From positions 1-28,509 of IMG/VR virus record IMGVR_UViG_3300034095_000783: a stretch of DNA of 28,509 nt; one strand, 5' to 3'. Position 1 is the first letter of the stretch; the number at the start of each line of letters is the position of its first letter. Origin of the DNA: a virus. This document shows positions 1 to 10,068 of the stretch, piece after piece. The notes below the pieces were generated by a model. It did no database searches. It was not told the origin of the DNA and was given only the letters and a program-made list of their open reading frames with translations. A program made the translations under genes and the position numbers.

Positions 1-3000
1 ACATTCCAAGCGTAGCGGCCGACGCCTTTAACCAGACGTTTGTTAATCCCGCTTTGCAATTGGCCGGTCTAAAACCGTTGGCCAAAGTAACTACCGCGTT
101 TGGCACAGAGTACTTGGCCAAAAGCGCTCAAGATTACATGCCTAAGATTGGCACACGCAGCATGGAAGGTGCGTGGAAAAACGAAGAGTTTGGCCCGTGG
201 CTTATGTCCAAGCTGGCAGCCAACTCTCCTCAAATGGCTACGCAGCTTGCCGCAGCCTTTGTGCCCCCGCTTCGCGCAGTCTTGCTGGGCGGCATGGGCG
301 GCACAGCGGCTGGCCAAAGTTACGCGCAAGGCGATGACTCTCGCGTGGCCATAGCCAAAGGCGCAATTGAAATTGGCACAGAAATGTTGCCGTTAAAAGT
401 CTTTGACAAACTGGGCGACACGTTTAAAGGAATGTCGGTTGCAAAGCAAAACGCCGTCATGGCAATTGCTGGCCAGAGACTGGCACAGTCGGGTACTGCG
501 ATTACTGCCAACGGCATCACCAACGCCATTGAAGAAACTGCTGCCCAGTTTGGCGGCAACGTGCTTGACAAGTTTTTCCAAGGCAAAGACATTGAGTTAA
601 GCAAGGGCCTTGGTGAGGCCGCTGTGATTGGCGCGGCCACTGGCACCGCTATGTCAGCGCCGCAAGTTGCCGGCATTGCTACGGGCGCCTACGACCCCAA
701 CGTGCAAATTGCCCGGGCTATCGAACAGAACGTTGCCGGCACACAGTTCACAGGCATTGACCAGACTGCCCGTGATCTATTAAGCCCCCAGACCTACGAC
801 GCCCGGCTGATCAGCCCGCTGCAAACGTCGGACCCATCACGCGTTTTGCAATCGACCTCGGTCGACGATGCGATTACCTCGGCAAATGAATTGTCCGGGT
901 CGCTGGAAATTACACCCGGGCCAATTGCCCCTGCCGTAATTGAACCCGTGCCTTTGCCAGCTGTAGATTCGCTTGGTCGGATTGAGCCAACGTTTGATCC
1001 GAGCGCGCCGCTGCCTGCTATCGACACAATGCAGGCCCTTGACCTGCCCGAACCAAGTGTTGCTACAGAACAACAGTTTGGTTTGGACAAGTTGCGTTTG
1101 ACTGCGCCGCGTCCGCAAAAGATTCAAGGTGTTGCGGTTTCGCAACTGTCCGACGATCAGCTTCAAACAATTGCAGCAGACGAAGGCGTGCCCGCAATTA
1201 CCCGCAGGGGCGCGTCAGTTGAGCTTACAGCGCGTCAAGCGGAAGTGGCCGGTACTACCCCAGCCGCTGGACCTGCGGCCGCTCCTAGCGTACCATTGGC
1301 CAATGCACCAACCGATCAAAACGCAGGCATCACTGCCGACAAAACCCTCACCCTTCCAGAACCGGAAGTGTCTGGTGCCGCAATTGCGCCAGTGGGAGGA
1401 GAGTCTGCCGCAGCTGGAGCGAGAGCAACTGCACAAGCTGCTATCGACCGGTGGGCTACTTCCAACGGTGTAGAAAGCCCAGCAATTTTCAACGCTTCTC
1501 CAGTAGCTCTGGACAGCGCAGTCAATGAAATTGCTCAGGCTTTAAACAGCCAATTTGGTGGTAGGGTTTACTCTTATAACGACGACCGATCCAACGCCAT
1601 AAACGGCGTGGCCATTGGCGGCACAGCCTTTATCAACACGGCCAACGTTGACACCAACATTGCGCGCACAGGCTTACACGAATTTCATCACACGGTCGAA
1701 CAGCTTGCAAAGCTGGAAACCAATCAAGGCCTGACCGACACGCCGGCTCAGCAATACGTGGCCAGCATGAACGGCATCTTTGATGAGATGACCGATCAGG
1801 GTAAACGCGCATACCTTGAAAACTTCTTGATCAAGGAAGAGCTGGATGCAATTGCAGATCCTGTTGCGCGAGAGCAACGCCTGCAAGAAGCCATGGCCGG
1901 CAAGACTACTCAGTCCGAAATGACGGCCGACTTCCTAGGCAATCGGGCTACGGACAAGAAATTCTGGCAGGACGTGGCAGCCGCTGATCCACAAGGCTTT
2001 AAAGGTTTTGTCGACAAATGGCTCAACATCATTGACAATTTAATCAGCACGCTTAAAGGCACGGCAACTCAAGGCGGAAAAGAATCCGCCAAAGTCGATA
2101 CCTATTTGCGCGATTTAAACAAGGCTAAGGCAATAGCCCGCGACGCTCTCGTTGCGTACAACAAAGGGGTTCAGAATGGAAGCATTAACGTTGCAGCAGG
2201 TCAAGACCTATCAGGGCCTACAGCGTCAACTCGACAACTCGCTGGTGGAGATGGGGGCAGTCAAACCCCAGAATACGGAACAGCCCGCGAAGGCGCCGTC
2301 TCCGTTATCGGCCGGCACTACTCAACCGAAGCCCGCACTTCGTTAAATGGAGCTTATTATGGGACTGGCCTCAAAGGTGCAGAGCGCGATCGACTGGACG
2401 GTAGTCCAGATCCTCGCCTCAAAAACCGCATTTATTTCTATGTTGACCAAGGCGCGGGAGTCCGCCCCGAGTCCGGAGTCGGAGGCATCGCCCACGAAGT
2501 CCGACTCAACAACATCTACGACCCCAAAACGCAAAGGCTCCCGGTTAAGGGCAACTTCAACGCCTTCGAATCCGCAGTAATCAATGGAGGTTTTGACGGC
2601 TACATTGCTCCCTTTGGGAACAATCAAGCAGCCGTCGTTTTGCTGGGCCCGCGCCACTCTGCTGTACCCGTAAGATCTTTGGGTCGCGTGGCCGGTGCCC
2701 CAGCCCCTACGCCAGCCGAACCTACGACGCTGAAGAAGGGGCTTCTTTCCAAAGAGCTGGCAACCATCGAGGCATCCCGTGTACCGGGTGCTCGTGTTGC
2801 CGCCGGCAATTTGGAAATCCCTGTTGCTTCACGCGACGCCGCCAACACCGAGCTGGAGCGCATCGGCAGCAGCGTTAGGTTTAGCGAAAAACAAGCAGAG
2901 CCTGTTGAAGAAAAGCCAACCGATCTTGGTACGTTCCGCGACGTGGCCGACGCGCTTGGTTTATCCAAAGAACAATACGACGCTTCTGTTCTAGGCCTAA

Positions 3001-4598
3001 TGACCGGCAAAACCAAAAGCGATGCGTTTGACGCACCCACGGTTGGCGGCATTCCGGAAGTTGTGCAATGGCTTGACCAGCGCTACCGTGATGCAGGCAT
3101 GCCGGTGCTTGACCTTAACAAGGCCGAGGACCGCAGCACTCTGGCGCGCATGCTGGCGGCCGAGGCCGTCGGCGCAATTCGCAGCGCGGGCAACGCCGTT
3201 GAATGGTACGACGAGACCGTAGCTAAAACGTTGCGGGTCATGGCCGTCAAATACCCAGAGCTAAACACAGACCCAGACGCACGCAATGCTTTCTTGATGG
3301 CCGTGGCCATCTCGTCCCAGACGATGAACGTAGAAGACAACCTACGCTATGCGTCAAACCAATACGAAGCGTTCCGTGAAACCCTTCGCAAAACGGGTAC
3401 GGGCGCATTCCCAGAAGTCGGCACCGGCAAGTCTGCGCCAGCAATGGCCAAGAACTTTGCACTGGCCAACAGCCTGTTAAAAGAATTGGGCGCCGCTGAT
3501 CTGCGCAGGTTCTTACAAACTGAATTGACCAAGCGCGATCTTGAGGGCATGGGCTTTAGCATTGGCGGCGAGTCAATGGGCGAAACGGTTTTAGGATCCG
3601 CAGTGTTTGGGCCTAAGATTGGCTTCGGCTTCTACAGCAACTTGACCGGCAACTTTGAACCTGTGACCATGGACATGTGGTTCATGCGCACCATCGGCCG
3701 TTTAAGTGGCACGCTGCCAGCGTTTGACCCGGTTCTGTTTCCCAAGCAAGTGGCCAAGCTGCGCTTCGCTTTGGGCGAGACTGGCTCATCGGCTGAAGGT
3801 GTTTATGCCGCAGACTTCAGCCCGGAAGATGTTGCTGCCGCGCGACAGACAGACGAAGGCGCCATTGCTTTGGCGCGCAAAGTGTTTAGTCTGCACAACA
3901 GGCAGTTCATCAAAGAGCGCGCCAAGTTTGACGCAGGCACGCGCAAGAAAACCGCTTTGGTTGGCGCAGCTGGGGCCATATTAAAATCAGCCGATAAGCC
4001 TACAGACGCACCGGCCAGCGGCGGAGAGCGCCAGCGTTTGCGTGACGTTGTTCGCCAGATGGTGGATCTGGTTGAGGAACAAACCGGTAAGCGTGTACCC
4101 CCGGCTGCCTTGCAAGCCTTGATCTGGTACCCAGAACAAGAGCTCTACAAAAAGCTGGGCGTCAGGCTTCGTGTGACTAGCCAAGACTACGCAGGTGCGG
4201 CACAATCTCTCTTAAAGAAAGAAGGCTTCGATGCTAAACGAATCAACACAGCAGCCAAATCAGGATCAAGACCAGCACGACAAGTGGCTGGAAAGCAGAA
4301 CGCCGCAGCAACTGGACCGGTTGGCGGCGCGGGTCAAAGGCTGGGTCCGTTCCAAGGACAAGAGCGCTCAGACCTCATCCGAACAAGAACAGAAAAAACT
4401 TTAGACAGCAGGGCAAATGCTATGCCCCTTGTTGATTTGTTTACTAAGCTGGAAGGTCGCGGCCTTGCTAAGACCAACATTGAAAGCGTGATTGCACGCC
4501 GGTCAGATGCGGCCCAGATCCAATACATGCAGGACAATTTCCTCGACATCCTCGACGAGCTGGACACAGCCGGCTTAGTCGAAATCAATTGCAAATAA
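1..4598 (+). CDS. Giant polyvalent virion-type protein, 5'-truncated, with HExxH metallopeptidase motif
   Basis: The reading frame is open from the left edge (codons start at base 3), so the true start lies outside the window; the TTG at 54 is only the first in-window start-like codon. More than 1,510 codons remain. The N-terminal part is Ala/Gly-rich and helical, as in phage internal or ejected proteins. A zinc-metallopeptidase motif HEFHH lies at 1677-1691, and a possible third-ligand motif (E-M-T-A-D) follows near 1918-1935. Bases about 2270-2690 encode a region resembling an ADP-ribosyltransferase-like domain of polyvalent proteins (G-F-D-G-Y-I near its end). Bases about 2920-4250 form a long conserved-looking globular region that I cannot name. 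Low-complexity Pro/Ala linkers separate the segments. The ferritin gene follows after 9 bases, which suggests one operon. Known: such multi-domain phage proteins are usually packaged and injected. Peptidase activity and the ART-like call are inference. Confidence 0.8.
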   Translation, partial: IPSVAADAFNQTFVNPALQLAGLKPLAKVTTAFGTEYLAKSAQDYMPKIGTRSMEGAWKNEEFGPWLMSKLAANSPQMATQLAAAFVPPLRAVLLGGMGGTAAGQSYAQGDDSRVAIAKGAIEIGTEMLPLKVFDKLGDTFKGMSVAKQNAVMAIAGQRLAQSGTAITANGITNAIEETAAQFGGNVLDKFFQGKDIELSKGLGEAAVIGAATGTAMSAPQVAGIATGAYDPNVQIARAIEQNVAGTQFTGIDQTARDLLSPQTYDARLISPLQTSDPSRVLQSTSVDDAITSANELSGSLEITPGPIAPAVIEPVPLPAVDSLGRIEPTFDPSAPLPAIDTMQALDLPEPSVATEQQFGLDKLRLTAPRPQKIQGVAVSQLSDDQLQTIAADEGVPAITRRGASVELTARQAEVAGTTPAAGPAAAPSVPLANAPTDQNAGITADKTLTLPEPEVSGAAIAPVGGESAAAGARATAQAAIDRWATSNGVESPAIFNASPVALDSAVNEIAQALNSQFGGRVYSYNDDRSNAINGVAIGGTAFINTANVDTNIARTGLHEFHHTVEQLAKLETNQGLTDTPAQQYVASMNGIFDEMTDQGKRAYLENFLIKEELDAIADPVAREQRLQEAMAGKTTQSEMTADFLGNRATDKKFWQDVAAADPQGFKGFVDKWLNIIDNLISTLKGTATQGGKESAKVDTYLRDLNKAKAIARDALVAYNKGVQNGSINVAAGQDLSGPTASTRQLAGGDGGSQTPEYGTAREGAVSVIGRHYSTEARTSLNGAYYGTGLKGAERDRLDGSPDPRLKNRIYFYVDQGAGVRPESGVGGIAHEVRLNNIYDPKTQRLPVKGNFNAFESAVINGGFDGYIAPFGNNQAAVVLLGPRHSAVPVRSLGRVAGAPAPTPAEPTTLKKGLLSKELATIEASRVPGARVAAGNLEIPVASRDAANTELERIGSSVRFSEKQAEPVEEKPTDLGTFRDVADALGLSKEQYDASVLGLMTGKTKSDAFDAPTVGGIPEVVQWLDQRYRDAGMPVLDLNKAEDRSTLARMLAAEAVGAIRSAGNAVEWYDETVAKTLRVMAVKYPELNTDPDARNAFLMAVAISSQTMNVEDNLRYASNQYEAFRETLRKTGTGAFPEVGTGKSAPAMAKNFALANSLLKELGAADLRRFLQTELTKRDLEGMGFSIGGESMGETVLGSAVFGPKIGFGFYSNLTGNFEPVTMDMWFMRTIGRLSGTLPAFDPVLFPKQVAKLRFALGETGSSAEGVYAADFSPEDVAAARQTDEGAIALARKVFSLHNRQFIKERAKFDAGTRKKTALVGAAGAILKSADKPTDAPASGGERQRLRDVVRQMVDLVEEQTGKRVPPAALQALIWYPEQELYKKLGVRLRVTSQDYAGAAQSLLKKEGFDAKRINTAAKSGSRPARQVAGKQNAAATGPVGGAGQRLGPFQGQERSDLIRTRTEKTLDSRANAMPLVDLFTKLEGRGLAKTNIESVIARRSDAAQIQYMQDNFLDILDELDTAGLVEINCK

Positions 4599-4607
4599 GG
4601 GCCTATC

Positions 4608-5099
4608 ATGACACCAACAATGATCATCTCCGCTGACATCAAGCGCATGCTTGACGACGCAATTCACGCTGAGCTCTACGCAGCAAACCTGTACAAGCAC
4701 ATTGCCAATCAGGTGCAGCGCCTTGGCTACCTTGGCGCGGCCAAATTCTTTTTAAGCGAAAGCAAAGAAGAGCTGAAGCACTACCAGTTGCACGCGCAAT
4801 TTCAAAACGATGTGGGCACGGTGGCCAAGGTCCCGTCGATTGAAGCCATGACTGATTCGATCAAGTCGTTTTCTGACGCTATGGAATTGGCTTATGAAAC
4901 TGAGCTTGAACTGTACAACACTTACAAAAGCATGTACTCCCAAACCAGTAGCGACCCCGTGGTCCAGCAGTTTTTGCTTCAGTTCTTGGAGTTCCAACGC
5001 ACCAGCGTTGGCGAGTACGGCGACTTGCTTGCCCGCATTCAGTTAGTGGATGGCGACAAAGCAGGCATGCTCTTGATCGATCAGGAGCTAGGAGCCTGA
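4608..5099 (+). CDS. Phage-encoded ferritin (iron-storage ferroxidase)
   Basis: The 163-aa protein has the length and four-helix pattern of bacterial non-haem ferritin (E. coli FtnA is 165 aa). By eye it aligns along its whole length, including the closing I-D-x-E-L segment. Ferroxidase ligands are present: E22 (in H-A-E-L-Y), E55 and H58 (in E-E-L-K-H), E99, and Q130. The two glutamates that form the third iron site in FtnA (129/130) are replaced by T132/S133. Ferritins oxidise Fe(II) and store the mineral in a 24-subunit shell in the cytoplasm. The start is the ATG after an AAGGGCC ribosome site; another ATG lies four codons later. The gene sits 9 bases after one giant virion-type gene and 4 bases before the next, so it is probably transcribed with late structural genes. 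Bacterioferritin is less likely because FtnA-like features dominate. Whether it is a virion component is unknown. Confidence 0.88.
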   Translation: MTPTMIISADIKRMLDDAIHAELYAANLYKHIANQVQRLGYLGAAKFFLSESKEELKHYQLHAQFQNDVGTVAKVPSIEAMTDSIKSFSDAMELAYETELELYNTYKSMYSQTSSDPVVQQFLLQFLEFQRTSVGEYGDLLARIQLVDGDKAGMLLIDQELGA

Positions 5100-5103
5100 C
5101 CAC

Positions 5104-8100
5104 ATGGCAACCTGTAAATACACGTTCACTGGTGCTGACGGTAAGAGCACCACGATTGAGGGTATACCCGCGCTCAAAGAGTTCTTGCTTCAAGGCGCGC
5201 TTGAACAATACCTGCCAAGTCGTGCAGCAGAAATGCTGGCGCCTAAAGCTGACGAAGATGTTGGCGCTCCCTTTGACGTAGCTTTTAGCGGCCGACAAAC
5301 GCCGGTTAAAGACTGGCCTCGTACAGAAGAACCCGATGGCTTTGAAGCCAAGCCCGGTGACTCTATTACCGTAATTCGTTTGGCCAACATGGAAGGCCTT
5401 GTAAATACCAACGCCGCCAGCGTTCAAGGTTTGGCCAGCTACATCTCTATGATTGACGACGGTGAGACTGGCGCTGGGTCAGAGGGTGTCAACTCAGACA
5501 ACATCTACGTGTACAAAGTCCAAGTGCCTAAAGGCGGTTTTGGCGAATACAGTTTGTTGCGTGCGGGTAAACCCGTAGCAGGCGGCGCCGTCACAAAAGC
5601 CGGTCGTCAAGAAGCCCGTTACGGCGGGTACTGGTATTCATTTACCGAAGGCACAGAAGCCGATCTCCTTGCCACGGTTCCTTTGGCTGATGTGCGCAAA
5701 GCCGCTGCCGCGATTGAAAGAGAACAAGCCGACTCAGCTCCTTGGAGCAAAGCCCCCCTGACTGAAAAGCAAGCAGCCGAACTCAAAGGTGACTTTGATC
5801 GCATTGGCACCGAGGCAGGGGCCAAAGCGCTGCGTGACGCGTTTGCTGCCGCAGGCATAAGCCTTAGCCGCCGCGAGCAAAAGAACGCCGCTGCGAGCCG
5901 CGTATCCAATGTCAGCTCCGACCGCTTCAAGCGCACCGACGAATTGCAGCAAGCCGTCACCGACTTGCAAGAAGGCAATATCACCCAAGACGAATACAAC
6001 GCCATGGTTGACAACCTTCGCCCGGTCTATCCGTACGAAAAAGTCCCTGCGCTTACAACACCAGCCGACGCTAAATACGCCTTGGCCAATGGCCGTGGCC
6101 AAAGCCCAGAGAAAGCAGCCAAGTATGGCCTGCCATCAGACACCTTGGCCAAAGGCGACTTTGCCCAACTGCGCTTGGACATTCCCTCGTACCAAGAGCA
6201 CGACTCATGGGTGGTCAGCGTGCACACACCCAAGTCCACCAACCGTGAAGTGCAAGCAGCGTATGACGCAGGCACTGTCATTGGCTACGAATCTGTAGCA
6301 GCAATGACCGACGTAACTTTTGGCATGAACCAAAAGGCGGCAACCAAGATTGCACAGGGTACAAGCAAGGGCACGATTGCCACCATGCTTGGCAAGTGGA
6401 AGCCCATCAGCAACCAAGCCGCGAAGGTTCGGGCTGATGCCGCCATCAAAGACTCGGCTTGGACACAGGTCGGCATGGACCCATTCCGTCACAGCTACTT
6501 CTACGACCGCGACACAATGCGCCCAGTGCTGGGCGCGGACGAAGTAATTCAGATTGGCCCACTGGTGTTGGCCAAGAACGCCACGTTCAGCGAAGATGGC
6601 AAAGACATCACCGGCGCACCGATTGCTTTCAGCCCTAGGGAAGGCGGCAGTCTTAACTCCAAACTTGAGCAGCTCATTCTGTCTGACTTTGGTGGTGCTG
6701 TTCGGCAGTACTCTGAAATCGAAGGGACCGAAAGCGGTAAGAAGATCGACGTCGACCTTATCCGCAACCTATCTCCTGAGTATCGGGCAGACCGCAGCCT
6801 TGCACCACAAGTGCATGAGGCGTCCAGCGCATTCAGTCAAATGCTGTATGACCAACGCCTTGAGGAGTCCAAGCCGGGCGGCGTGATCACGTTTATGTCT
6901 GGCGGTGGCGGAGCTGGTAAATCTTCAGCCGAAGCCCTGCTTGCCCCTATCCTCAACGAGTCCCACACAATCTTTGACGGCACGCTGTCCAGTATTGACA
7001 AGGCCAAGCGAAACATCAAGGCTGCTCTTGACAAAGAGCAAGCTGTTATAATTGCTCATGTATACCGCGAGCCGGTAGACGCGTTGATAAACGGCGTGTT
7101 CAACCGGGCGATGGATCCAAAGAACGGACGGACCGTGACCCTTGAGTCACTGGTTAAAACGCACGCTGGATCCAACCAAGTTATCCGCCAACTGCAACAA
7201 GAGTTTGGGGATAACCCACTGTTTAAAATCCATGTGATCGACAACTCACGCGGTTGGGACAAATATGCAGAGATCGATATTGCAGATCTCCCCGTTGTAA
7301 GCAGGGAAGGCTTACTGGAGAAACTTCAAAATGCAACCGAAGAAGAATTCGACGCAGGCCGAATCAGCCAACGCGTCTTCTACGCAACGCTCGACACGCT
7401 TAAGTCCCGGGCAGATCGAAGCCAAGATGAAACTAAGCAAGATGTCCGGCGCGATCAGCGCAAAGCTGAAAGAGGGCAAGAGCCTAGCGAACCAAGCTAC
7501 TCCGTAAAACAGCGCGAGCTTGCGGAAGATGCCAAGCAGCAACAAGTCTTCTTGCAAAAGAAGGCTGAAGAGGCTGGCTACAAAACGATAGATGAATTTG
7601 GTGACAAAGACTTTGACGGCTTTGTCCTAGCTGCTTCGCAGTGGCGCCAAGAAAACCCAGCTGACCTGATGTTCAGCAACCGCCAGTCAGACGGCTGGAT
7701 CCTTAGCCGTGATGAGACTGGCCGCTTCCGCTTCGGCGCAGGCGCCAAGGCCTACCGCTTGGTTGCCGATGTGGCCAACAACGTACTCGACAGAATCGGC
7801 ATGAAGCCAGTCAGCCCAGAGCTTAGCCGGGCGCTGCGCAAAATGAAGACTGAGGTTGAGAAGGCGCAGGCCCTCACGGTCGACGTGGCCAAGAACCTCA
7901 AAGACTTGCCAGAGCAAGAGCGCCAGATGATCAGCGATGTGATCGAGGGCGAACTCAAGCGCGGCGTCAAGCCACCCAAGCGAGTGCTGGAGTTGGCAGC
8001 GTCAATGCAGTCAATCATGTCTGAACAAACGCAAGAGCTGGTGCGCTTGGGTATGTTGACACCGGAAGCCGCTGGCCGGTGGGATGGCAAATACTTGCCG

Positions 8101-10068
8101 CGTTTCTATGAATCCAAGATTGGCGACGAAACAAAAGCATGGATGAAAGCAGCCAAGAGTTTGATGGGCCGCACCCGCACAATGCAAGGCATCACCGGCA
8201 ACAGCCTTAAGGCTCGCGGTATGTTTGAGAACGTGCCCGTAGCCGACGTGCAAGACTGGCTTGCTGAAGGTTGGGAAGTGCGCGACCCTACATTCGACCC
8301 GCTGACCAGCGACGTCGTGACAATGTGGCGCGACTACACACGCGACGAACGCGACGACATGGGCGAGATCCGCGATGCCATGTTCCGTTTTGTCATGGGC
8401 TACAACAAGTCGCAGCGCGACATGGCGCTTGGCCGTCTGTACGAAAACCTTGCAACATCCTACGCAAGTCGCGTAGAGAAACCCGGTTACGTCAAGGTCC
8501 CTTCAACCACAATTGAAGACACCGCAAACGTTCGCCGCTACGGCAAGCTCGGCGGTAAGTGGGTGCCTAAAGAAGTGATGGACCAGCTCAGCACCTTTGA
8601 CACATCAATGCAAAACGATTTGCTCAAGATGTATCTCAAAGGCTTGTCGATGTGGAAAGAAGGCAAGACCGTTCTCAATCCCGTGTCGCATGCCAACAAC
8701 GTTTTGTCCAACTTGACCATGGCTCACTTTGCCGGCGTGTCTTACTGGGATGCCGGTAAGTACGCAGGCGCTGTGCGCGATCTGGTCAAGGGCGACCCCA
8801 TGGTTGACGAAGCCAAAGAGGCCGGCCTGTTTGGCGGCACGTTCAATCGTTCTGAGTTAATGGACCAGCTGCCAGAACAGCTCAAAGCCATGGCCCAAAT
8901 GAGCGAGTCCAAAGCCGGCTTGGCAGCAGACCGTATATGGAATGCAATGTCATTCTTCCTGCGCAAGCCGGCCGGCAAAGCGTACGAAGCAGAAGACTTG
9001 TTCTTCCGTTACTTGATCTACCGCGACGCACGCAAGCGCGGGGTGGATGTTGAAGACGCGGTCGATTGGTCACAGAACTTTATCTTCACCTACGACGACT
9101 TGCCCAAGGGCGCGCGTCTGGCTCGTGACTTTGCGCTGCCGTTCTTCAGCTACACCTACAAGGTCGTGCCAGTGCTGGCGCGCACAGCGCTTGAGCACCC
9201 AATGCGATACGCTGCCCCAGCCGCTGCGCTGTACACAGTCAACGCCCTTATGTACGCCATGGCTGCCAGCCTTGGCGGCGGTGAGGACGAAGACTGGTGG
9301 ACCGTCATCCGTCGCTACGCAACCGATCCTGAATTCAGGAACAAGGCGCGCGAGATGGAGAAGCAAGAGCGTGAGAACCTACCCCCTTGGATGAAGGGCG
9401 CCAGCGCCACGCTGGCCACGCCAAAGGCTATCCGTCTTGGCATGGACGACGTGACCAACCTGCCCGTGTTCTTGGACGTAAGCCGGGTCTTCCCGGGCGG
9501 CGACTTGTTAGATGCAAACGCCAACGCCGGCGGCGTCCCGCTGTTGCAGCCAATCACGCCAAGCAACCCGGTGCTCAACACTGTCGGCGCAATGATCTGG
9601 AACAAAGACCCGTTCTTTGGCAAAGACATTGTTGACAAGAACGACACCAGCGCAGAAGCTGCTGCCAAACGCGGCAAGTGGTTGTGGCAACAGTTTGCCC
9701 CAGCGGTTGCCATCGGCAACTACCACTGGGACCGCGCGCTAAATGTGATTGCCAACGTAACTGGCCAAGACATCCTTGGCTACACGGGCACAGGCAAAGA
9801 CGGCCTGCCAGTACAGCCCGGCTTTGCAGCAATGCAAACCATGGGTATCAAGGCAAGGCCAATCGATCTTGAGCTGTCAGAGCAGATCAACAAATCACAA
9901 CAGGAAAAACTGATACGCGATCTTGAAGCTGAAATTCGCCAGATTAACAGGCTTGCTGGCAAAGGCGCCATCACTGAGAAGAACGCCGAAGCACAAATCG
10001 AACTTCAGCAGATCAAGAAGCAGCGTCTAAAGGAAGGTCTAACTGTTGAGGGGGAGAAGCGGAAATAG
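5104..10068 (+). CDS. Giant polyvalent virion-type protein with zeta-toxin-like P-loop and LPD38-like C-terminal region
   Basis: This 1654-aa protein starts at an ATG preceded by AGGAGC. Residues 1-210 may be an ADP-ribosyltransferase-like domain (inference). Residues about 320-520 form a separate globular region containing D-P-F-R-H-S-Y-F-Y-D, which recurs in phage polyvalent proteins but which I cannot name. Residues about 590-740 hold a Walker A motif, GGGGAGKS at 600-607, in a context like zeta-toxin or AAA-type kinases. Residues about 790-860 are charged and coiled-coil-like. From about 870 to 1600 the sequence resembles large polyvalent-associated domain 38 (segment N-P-V-S-H-A-N-N-V-L-S-N near 1195, then hydrophobic helices). 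The C-terminus is a helical Glu/Lys/Gln-rich tail. Known: proteins of this type in podovirus-like phages are injected with the DNA. Kinase or toxin activity is not shown. Its 3' end overlaps a convergent minus-strand gene by 56 bases. Confidence 0.8.
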   Translation: MATCKYTFTGADGKSTTIEGIPALKEFLLQGALEQYLPSRAAEMLAPKADEDVGAPFDVAFSGRQTPVKDWPRTEEPDGFEAKPGDSITVIRLANMEGLVNTNAASVQGLASYISMIDDGETGAGSEGVNSDNIYVYKVQVPKGGFGEYSLLRAGKPVAGGAVTKAGRQEARYGGYWYSFTEGTEADLLATVPLADVRKAAAAIEREQADSAPWSKAPLTEKQAAELKGDFDRIGTEAGAKALRDAFAAAGISLSRREQKNAAASRVSNVSSDRFKRTDELQQAVTDLQEGNITQDEYNAMVDNLRPVYPYEKVPALTTPADAKYALANGRGQSPEKAAKYGLPSDTLAKGDFAQLRLDIPSYQEHDSWVVSVHTPKSTNREVQAAYDAGTVIGYESVAAMTDVTFGMNQKAATKIAQGTSKGTIATMLGKWKPISNQAAKVRADAAIKDSAWTQVGMDPFRHSYFYDRDTMRPVLGADEVIQIGPLVLAKNATFSEDGKDITGAPIAFSPREGGSLNSKLEQLILSDFGGAVRQYSEIEGTESGKKIDVDLIRNLSPEYRADRSLAPQVHEASSAFSQMLYDQRLEESKPGGVITFMSGGGGAGKSSAEALLAPILNESHTIFDGTLSSIDKAKRNIKAALDKEQAVIIAHVYREPVDALINGVFNRAMDPKNGRTVTLESLVKTHAGSNQVIRQLQQEFGDNPLFKIHVIDNSRGWDKYAEIDIADLPVVSREGLLEKLQNATEEEFDAGRISQRVFYATLDTLKSRADRSQDETKQDVRRDQRKAERGQEPSEPSYSVKQRELAEDAKQQQVFLQKKAEEAGYKTIDEFGDKDFDGFVLAASQWRQENPADLMFSNRQSDGWILSRDETGRFRFGAGAKAYRLVADVANNVLDRIGMKPVSPELSRALRKMKTEVEKAQALTVDVAKNLKDLPEQERQMISDVIEGELKRGVKPPKRVLELAASMQSIMSEQTQELVRLGMLTPEAAGRWDGKYLPRFYESKIGDETKAWMKAAKSLMGRTRTMQGITGNSLKARGMFENVPVADVQDWLAEGWEVRDPTFDPLTSDVVTMWRDYTRDERDDMGEIRDAMFRFVMGYNKSQRDMALGRLYENLATSYASRVEKPGYVKVPSTTIEDTANVRRYGKLGGKWVPKEVMDQLSTFDTSMQNDLLKMYLKGLSMWKEGKTVLNPVSHANNVLSNLTMAHFAGVSYWDAGKYAGAVRDLVKGDPMVDEAKEAGLFGGTFNRSELMDQLPEQLKAMAQMSESKAGLAADRIWNAMSFFLRKPAGKAYEAEDLFFRYLIYRDARKRGVDVEDAVDWSQNFIFTYDDLPKGARLARDFALPFFSYTYKVVPVLARTALEHPMRYAAPAAALYTVNALMYAMAASLGGGEDEDWWTVIRRYATDPEFRNKAREMEKQERENLPPWMKGASATLATPKAIRLGMDDVTNLPVFLDVSRVFPGGDLLDANANAGGVPLLQPITPSNPVLNTVGAMIWNKDPFFGKDIVDKNDTSAEAAAKRGKWLWQQFAPAVAIGNYHWDRALNVIANVTGQDILGYTGTGKDGLPVQPGFAAMQTMGIKARPIDLELSEQINKSQQEKLIRDLEAEIRQINRLAGKGAITEKNAEAQIELQQIKKQRLKEGLTVEGEKRK

